From Streptomyces sp. BK340 (lineage in GTDB: Bacteria > Actinomycetota > Actinomycetes > Streptomycetales > Streptomycetaceae), in contig NZ_VISR01000025.1 of assembly GCF_007827595.1 (NCBI RefSeq), forward strand, positions 1-64,000: 64,000 bases of DNA, in the 5' to 3' direction. Made by a program: the position numbers and the translations under genes. How positions within the stretch are numbered: the stretch's first letter is position 1; every line of letters begins with the position of its first letter. The notes under the pieces were generated by a model that was not told where the DNA came from, did not search any database, and saw only the letters and a list, made by a program, of their open reading frames with translations. This document shows positions 59,200 through 64,000 of the stretch, one piece after another.

Positions 59200-62115
59200 T
59201 CAGACGGTTCGCAGCGCGGCCGACCGGGCGCACAGGTCCGCGCGGTTGACCGCTCCCGTCTTCGTCATGAGGCTCGCGATGTGCTTCTCGGCCGTGCGCG
59301 GCGAGATGAACAGGCGGTCCGCGATGTCCTTGTTGCTGAGCCGCTCCGCGAGCAGCCGGAAGACCTCGAACTCCCGGACGGTGACGCCCTGCGCGCGCAG
59401 ATGCTCGGGGATGCCGCTGGTGCCCGAGCGGTGCTGGTGCACGGGAGCGCCGAGCCGGCGCAGCGCGGCCCGGCAGGCGCCCGCGACGGCCGCCACGTCC
59501 CGTTCGTGGAAGTAGTGCTCCGCCCGCCGCAGCCACCCCACCGGATCGCCCCAGCCGTCCTGGTGCGCCGCGTCCGCGATCAGCCGCAGCCCGAGATGCT
59601 GCGCCATCGGATACGGCTCCGCCACCGCCAGCGCCGCCTCGACCGTGGCGGCGGCGCGAGCGCCCTCGCCCTCGCGGCCCAGCAGCACGGCGTCGGCGAG
59701 CATCACGAACTGACGGTTCCAGCGCATCCGGGCGACCGCGGTGGCGGTGATCTCCTCGTGCCGGGCCCGGTCCGCTTCCCCGGCGAGCAGGTCCAGCAGC
59801 AGGACGAGGCCGTGGGTGCCGCTGAGGTGGTAGGTGGACGGGTTGCCGGCCTCCAGGGCCAGCACCTCGCGCAGCTCCGCCCGGCCCAGCTCGCGGTCCT
59901 CCTCCATCAGCGCGCAGAAGGCGCGGGCCAGGCCGAAGCAGAGCGGCTCCTCCTGTGAACCGGACCCGTCCCACTCGGCGAACGCGGCCAGCGCCGCCTC
60001 CATCGCCGTACGGTCGCCCAGGTGCGCCTCCAATGTGGCCTGCGCCATGAGGACGTAGCGCACCGCGGGGGCGAGCCGCAGCCTGCGCACGACCACCAGG
60101 CACTCGGCGGCGGCCTCGCGGGCGGTGTCGTAGCTGCCGCGCAGCACACTGTCGAGGACGAGGATGCCCTCCACCGTGTGCACGATGTTGACCGAGCCGA
60201 GCCGCAGGGCCTCCGCCCGGGCCGCCAGCAGGCCCGAGGTGTCGCCCTCGGCCAGCCAGACGTTGCCGCCCATCCGGGTCGCCGCGTACATGCGCTGCAA
60301 CGGCAGCCGGTGCCGCTCGGCCGTGGCCAGGGCCTGCTCCAGCATCGCCTGCGACTCCTCCGGGTCCCGTTCGCGGGCCACGGTGGCGAGCAGCTCCCGG
60401 GCCTGGCAGGCGACGACGGGCAGACCGTACCGCTCGGCGGTGTCGGCGGCCGAGCGGGCCAGCTTCTCGGCGTGCTGGGTGCGGTCGGGGCCGGGCGTGT
60501 CCAGGGCGAGATAGGCGGCGGTGACGTCGACGGCCGCCGCGGTCGCGTCGTCCGGGGCCGCCGCCAGCACCTTCCGGGCCCGGGTTATCTGCCGGTTGCC
60601 GTCGCTCCAGCGGCCGGCCGTGTGGGCGACCTTGGCCAGCCGGGTGTGCAGGGTCGCCAGCCGGGCCGCGCTCAGTCCGGAGCCGTCGAGCACATGGAGG
60701 TCCTCGGCCAGGTCGAAGGCGCGGGCGAAGTCCCCGGACTCTGCGAGCGCCGGCAGCAGGTGTTCGAGCACCCCGGCCCGGGCCTGCGGGTCGCTGCCGT
60801 TCGCCAGCAGGTCCTCGGCCCGGCTGAGCAGGGTGACCGCCGAGCCCAGCGCGCCCGCCGCCAGCGCCCGCCCGCCGGCCTCGGCGAACAGCCGCCCAGC
60901 CTCGGCGGTGTCACCGGCCTCGCAACGCAGCCCCGCGGCCAACGCACACCAGTCACCGGCGAGTTCGGGGTGCAGCCCCTCGACCGCCTCGGCGCCCCGC
61001 CGGGCCAGCTCGGCCCGCTGGCCGGGCGTCATCTGGGTGAACAGGGCCTCCACGGTGAGGGAGTGGCGGAAGGAGTACCAGTCCGGGGCGGGCTCGTCGG
61101 GCAGCACCAGCCGGGCGGCCACGCCCGCGTGCAGGTGGCTGAGCAGGGCACGGTCGTCGATGCCGGTCATACGCTGCAGCACGGTCAGCGGGAAGCGCCG
61201 GCCGAGGACGGCGGCCGCCGACAGCAGGGTGAGGCCCTGTGCGCCCAGCCGGTCGATACGGCGGAGGATGCCGCGGGCCAGCGTGGATGAAACGTCACTG
61301 CGTAGATCCCCGACCGCCCGCCAGCCGTCCGGGCCCTGCACCAGCGTGCCGGCCCCGATCATGGACTGCAGCAGCTCCTCGACGAGGTACGGGCTGCCCG
61401 CGCTGTCCTCCCACAGCCGCCGCAGGACCGGTTCGGGCACCTCGTCGGGGGCGGGCACGCCGAGCTGGGCCGCGATCATGTCGTGCACCTGGGGGCGGGT
61501 CAGCGGCGGCAGTTCGACCAGGCTGGCGGCGCCGCGCCGGCGGGCCGACTGCGCCAGGTCCAGGGCGTCGCTGAAGTCCGTCCGCACGGTGGCCAGCAGC
61601 AGGACCGGCGTGTACTCCAGGTTGTCCACCAGGTACTCGAGGACGCCGAGCGTCTCCGGGTCGGCGTCGTGCAGGTCCTCCAGCAGTAGGAGCTGGCCCT
61701 GGCCGCGGGCGGCGGCGATGAGCAGACGCAGGACCGCCTCGCCCAGGATCACCATCGAGCTGCTCTCCCGCTCCCCGGTGTCCCAGTCGGGAATCAGCTG
61801 CCCGAGGACCGGGCGGTAGGGCCCGAGGACCAGGTCGTCGAGGGGTTCGCCGCTGCGGAACAGCGACATCAGTGCCTCGGTGAGCGGCCGGAACGGCACG
61901 GCCGGACCCGTCGTGCTGCTGCGGCCGCGCAGCACCCGCATCCCGGACCCGAGAGCGCCGCCCACGGCCTCTGCCGCCAGGCGTGACTTGCCGACCCCGG
62001 CCTCGCCGACCAGGAAGACGACACCACCGCGACCCTGCCCGGCGTCGGACAAGGCACGCTCAAGCAAGCCCAGTTGGGAATCCCGCCCGACCAAGGAAAG
62101 CGCATGGGAACGCAT
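59200..62115 (-). CDS. LAL-type regulator (AAA ATPase with LuxR HTH)
   Basis: A 971-aa large ATP-binding regulator of the LuxR family. An AAA domain at the N-terminus has Walker A GEAGVGKS (37-44) and Walker B-like LLLLEDLHDAD. A long TPR-like alpha-solenoid fills the middle. The C-terminal LuxR HTH (about 905-960) reads LRAQGVTVREFEVFRLLAER followed by LSNKDIADRLFISPRTAEKH. LAL regulators commonly activate antibiotic or sugar-use genes. No ribosome site is clear; the ATG at 62115 was taken because the AAA domain begins at once, with 62154 as an alternative. It sits next to the lanthipeptide genes but is separated from them by a strong terminator. Confidence 0.9.
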   Translation of the reverse strand: MRSHALSLVGRDSQLGLLERALSDAGQGRGGVVFLVGEAGVGKSRLAAEAVGGALGSGMRVLRGRSSTTGPAVPFRPLTEALMSLFRSGEPLDDLVLGPYRPVLGQLIPDWDTGERESSSMVILGEAVLRLLIAAARGQGQLLLLEDLHDADPETLGVLEYLVDNLEYTPVLLLATVRTDFSDALDLAQSARRRGAASLVELPPLTRPQVHDMIAAQLGVPAPDEVPEPVLRRLWEDSAGSPYLVEELLQSMIGAGTLVQGPDGWRAVGDLRSDVSSTLARGILRRIDRLGAQGLTLLSAAAVLGRRFPLTVLQRMTGIDDRALLSHLHAGVAARLVLPDEPAPDWYSFRHSLTVEALFTQMTPGQRAELARRGAEAVEGLHPELAGDWCALAAGLRCEAGDTAEAGRLFAEAGGRALAAGALGSAVTLLSRAEDLLANGSDPQARAGVLEHLLPALAESGDFARAFDLAEDLHVLDGSGLSAARLATLHTRLAKVAHTAGRWSDGNRQITRARKVLAAAPDDATAAAVDVTAAYLALDTPGPDRTQHAEKLARSAADTAERYGLPVVACQARELLATVARERDPEESQAMLEQALATAERHRLPLQRMYAATRMGGNVWLAEGDTSGLLAARAEALRLGSVNIVHTVEGILVLDSVLRGSYDTAREAAAECLVVVRRLRLAPAVRYVLMAQATLEAHLGDRTAMEAALAAFAEWDGSGSQEEPLCFGLARAFCALMEEDRELGRAELREVLALEAGNPSTYHLSGTHGLVLLLDLLAGEADRARHEEITATAVARMRWNRQFVMLADAVLLGREGEGARAAATVEAALAVAEPYPMAQHLGLRLIADAAHQDGWGDPVGWLRRAEHYFHERDVAAVAGACRAALRRLGAPVHQHRSGTSGIPEHLRAQGVTVREFEVFRLLAERLSNKDIADRLFISPRTAEKHIASLMTKTGAVNRADLCARSAALRTV

Positions 62116-62192
62116 GAACGCAGATGATAATCGGAATTTCGGGACGTGTGGCATGTCGCCCGCACACGTTCCGGTTCCCGTGCGAAAGCGAT

Positions 62193-62222
62193 GGTGCGGG
62201 CCCCGCCGAAGGGGCCCGCACC
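62193..62222 (-). terminator. Perfect 12-bp hairpin terminator
   Basis: GGTGCGGGCCCC (62193-62204), loop GCCGAA, and GGGGCCCGCACC (62211-62222). It lies 29 nt after the stop of the 66-codon gene and before the LAL gene, closing the lanM-peptide transcript. Confidence 0.85.
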
Positions 62223-62250
62223 ACCGCTGGGTGTCACTGCCGACGAGGCG

Positions 62251-62451
62251 TCACCGCGGGGCGGAGACCGAGGTGTCCAGTGTGCTCAGCGTGATGACGA
62301 TCCCGCTGGTCAGCACCATCCCGGCCAGCACACGGGCGCGGGCGCAGGCGCGGTTGCGGCCCTTGAGGGCGATCCCGCCCGCCGCGTCCTGCTCGACGGC
62401 GGCGGCCTCGGTGACGTCGGCGTCGGCGGTGGTGGTGAGCTGCTTGTCCAT
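62251..62451 (-). CDS. Small peptide gene downstream of lanM (candidate precursor or accessory peptide)
   Basis: A 66-aa peptide: an acidic N-terminus (MDKQLTTTADADVTEAAAVE) with a GG pair at residues 25-26, a basic stretch with one cysteine (KGRNRACARAR, Cys36), then a hydrophobic segment rich in Ser/Thr (VLAGMVLTSGIVITLSTLDT) and SVSAPR at the end. AAGGGGAT is about 8 nt before the ATG. Gene order (102 nt after lanM, same strand, own terminator) and the leader-like acidic half with GG suggest a RiPP precursor. Against this, only one cysteine is present, too few for a typical multi-ring lanthipeptide, and the tail could be a membrane helix. Confidence 0.6.
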   Translation of the reverse strand: MDKQLTTTADADVTEAAAVEQDAAGGIALKGRNRACARARVLAGMVLTSGIVITLSTLDTSVSAPR

Positions 62452-62553
62452 GACGGTGATCCCCTTCGGAAGACCCGTGCGGGCGAGCACGGGGTGGGAG
62501 GTGGAGGAAGCCCATGGTGCTGACGAGCGGTCGAGCGAAGGTGCGTGGGTCGG

Positions 62554-64000
62554 TCAGTGGATCGGTCGGTGATCAGGATGTCCCAGCAGCAGAGCGGAGG
62601 GGACGGACTCGGGGCGGGCCAGGCGGAGCAGGCCGTAGCCGATGCCGGACAGTCCGGTCAGCAGCCCGGGGGAGGGCACGTGGTCGGGAGTGGCACATCG
62701 GTGGCCCTGAGCCTCGACGAGGGCGAGCACCTGACCGGTGCGCCGGGTGAGGGTCCCGGCCGCGGTCGTGTCACCCCGTTCGGCGAGCACGGCCAGGGCC
62801 TCCAGCGTGCCGAGGGTGCCGTGCCCGAGACTCAGGTCGGGGTACACCTCGGTCTCCGTCAGCCGGTTCCGGAGCGAGGACACGTCGTGAGCCGCGGCGG
62901 CAGCCGCCACCCCGGCGAGTCCGGAGCACCAGGACGGGTCCTGCGCGGTGGCGGGGGTCTCCTGGAGCGCGGCACGGAGCATGGCGTGGGCGGTGGCCGC
63001 GTGCGCGGCGGCGCGTCCGGGCCGGCGGGCCGCGTACCGGAGCAGCGCCGAGCCGACGCCCGCGCCGCCTTCCGCGAATCCGGGTACCCCGTCGGCGTCG
63101 GCCGCCGTGGCCAGCAGCCGGTCCGCGACCGCGTCCGCCAGCCGCAGGGCGGTGGGCGCCCCGGTCGCCTCGTGCACCGCGACCGCGGCGGCCAGCGCTC
63201 CGGCCGTACCGCCGGCCAGACCCGGATCGGGGCAGGCCGCCACGGCGTGGCCCAGCGCGGTCAGTGCATCCGGCAGACAGTCCGTCAGGTTCCCGTCCAG
63301 CAGGGCCGACAGCCGCACCAGGGCGTACAGGATGCCGCCGAGCCCGTCGTACGCCCCGGGACCGGCCGCGGCACTCGACTCGGGATCGGCGGCCAGCGCC
63401 TTCAGCAGAGCCGGCAGGGGCGTCACGGCCTCCCGGGCCAGCGGCGCGTACCTGCCGCCTCCGGCCAGCGCGTCCGCCTGGGCCAGGAACAGCGCGACCC
63501 CGCAGTAGCCCTGCGCCAGTCCGGCGCCCATCGGCAGCACCGCCCAGTGCGGGCCCGAAACCCGCTCCAGACCCAGCCAGTTGGTCCGGCCTTCCGAGCG
63601 CACCGCACGGGCGGCGATCTCGTCGGCGATCCCGCAGGCCGCGGCGAGCAGCCCGGACGGCTCGGGCACGACCGCGGGCACCGGTGCCACGGTCAGTTCG
63701 GACCTGGGCCGGTCCTGCGGAGCGTGGGCGCCGCGGGCCGCGAGCGTGGCGGCCACGATCCACTCCTGGTCGTGGCAGTCCACCTCGTCCATCCGGGCGA
63801 TCTTCTCCCGGACCGCGGTCAGACTCGCCACCGGGAGCAGACCGGGAAGCCAGGTCCCATCGGCCGCCCGGACCCCGGTCCCGGACGGCCGATGGGCGAA
63901 CAGGGGTACGTCGCCGCGCCAGAGGTCCGCCGTCTCGTGCTCGACGAGCCGCCGGCGCGCCTCGTCCTGCTCGGACTCGGTCCACAGGACGGCGAACACA
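62554..64000 (-). CDS. lanM: Class II lanthipeptide synthetase LanM, 3' part (runs off the window)
   Basis: The last 481 codons of a LanM; the gene continues beyond base 64000. The visible start is the end of the dehydratase domain (LVEHETADLWRGDVPLFAHR, a typical phrase), followed by a linker and the LanC-like cyclase: GYCGVALFLAQ, YDGLGGILYALVRL, a zinc cysteine in SWCSGLAG (codon 62926-62928) and SLGHGTLG (62815-62832). In LanC and LanM cyclases the latter is normally CHG, supplying two zinc ligands; here the cysteine is glycine. The ending GLSGIGYGLLRL is canonical. The enzyme should dehydrate Ser/Thr and add Cys thiols in a precursor peptide; cyclase competence is in doubt. Confidence 0.9.
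   Translation of the reverse strand, partial: VFAVLWTESEQDEARRRLVEHETADLWRGDVPLFAHRPSGTGVRAADGTWLPGLLPVASLTAVREKIARMDEVDCHDQEWIVAATLAARGAHAPQDRPRSELTVAPVPAVVPEPSGLLAAACGIADEIAARAVRSEGRTNWLGLERVSGPHWAVLPMGAGLAQGYCGVALFLAQADALAGGGRYAPLAREAVTPLPALLKALAADPESSAAAGPGAYDGLGGILYALVRLSALLDGNLTDCLPDALTALGHAVAACPDPGLAGGTAGALAAAVAVHEATGAPTALRLADAVADRLLATAADADGVPGFAEGGAGVGSALLRYAARRPGRAAAHAATAHAMLRAALQETPATAQDPSWCSGLAGVAAAAAAHDVSSLRNRLTETEVYPDLSLGHGTLGTLEALAVLAERGDTTAAGTLTRRTGQVLALVEAQGHRCATPDHVPSPGLLTGLSGIGYGLLRLARPESVPSALLLGHPDHRPIH

Overview
The window is a piece of a Streptomyces (or very close actinomycete) chromosome. Support: very high GC with strong G/C third-position bias, GTG/TTG starts with GGAGG-type ribosome sites, many secreted hydrolases with long alanine-rich signal peptides, several one-gene regulators of actinomycete families, and four separate natural-product loci. 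No phage genes, insertion sequences or CRISPR arrays were recognised. The window looks like an accessory chromosomal arm, with several decayed gene remnants.

Layout. 0-3.3 kb: a graspetide (ATP-grasp RiPP) locus on the minus strand (63-aa precursor, ATP-grasp ligase, Gfo/Idh/MocA oxidoreductase), preceded by a fructosamine kinase. 3.4-5.4 kb: a two-gene cyclodipeptide operon, a cyclodipeptide synthase overlapping a P450 that closely resembles CYP121 (mycocyclosin synthase). 5.4-13 kb: a SalK/SCO6745-like protein, a secreted Vgb-like propeller, a cell-surface protein plus class F sortase, an SGNH hydrolase/TetR pair with a palindromic operator, and HxlR and LysR regulators. 13-24 kb: secreted M9 collagenase, an extended GAPDH, a PIG-V-like membrane glycosyltransferase, an alpha/beta hydrolase, a DUF998 protein, a SpoIIE-type phosphatase beside a MASE1 sensor, and a MarR/MFS efflux pair with a putative operator. 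23.9-24.6 kb is a decay zone: a truncated antiporter start abutting the end of another gene, and a frameshifted TrkA-C regulatory subunit. 24.6-38.6 kb: a zinc-ribbon-like mini-protein, aldo/keto reductase, chitosanase with a CsnR-type palindrome, phosphoglucomutase, SGNH lipase, gene remnants, a stand-alone maltokinase-cap protein, a DUF1275 protein, an M1 peptidase, GH25 lysozyme, a tRNA-like element with an aberrant anticodon arm, a DinB protein, and a WxL-like/WxL-interacting-like surface operon.

39.5-55.7 kb is a compact NRPS cluster: C-A-T-C-A-T, then C-A(Thr)-T-C-A-T-TE, a translationally coupled P450 and an MFS exporter. It should make an oxidised tetrapeptide containing threonine. 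55.8-62.1 kb holds a lipoprotein, an I36 protease inhibitor, an AraC regulator, a secreted two-domain protein and a large LAL (AAA-LuxR) regulator. The right edge (62.2-64 kb) carries the 3' part of a class II lanthipeptide synthetase (LanM), whose cyclase lacks one expected zinc cysteine, followed by a 66-codon peptide gene and a strong terminator.

The most noteworthy systems are the CYP121-like cyclodipeptide operon, the four-module NRPS of unassigned product, the graspetide locus with an oxidoreductase, the LanM with a GHG motif, the WxL-like pair outside Firmicutes, and the tRNA-like gene.
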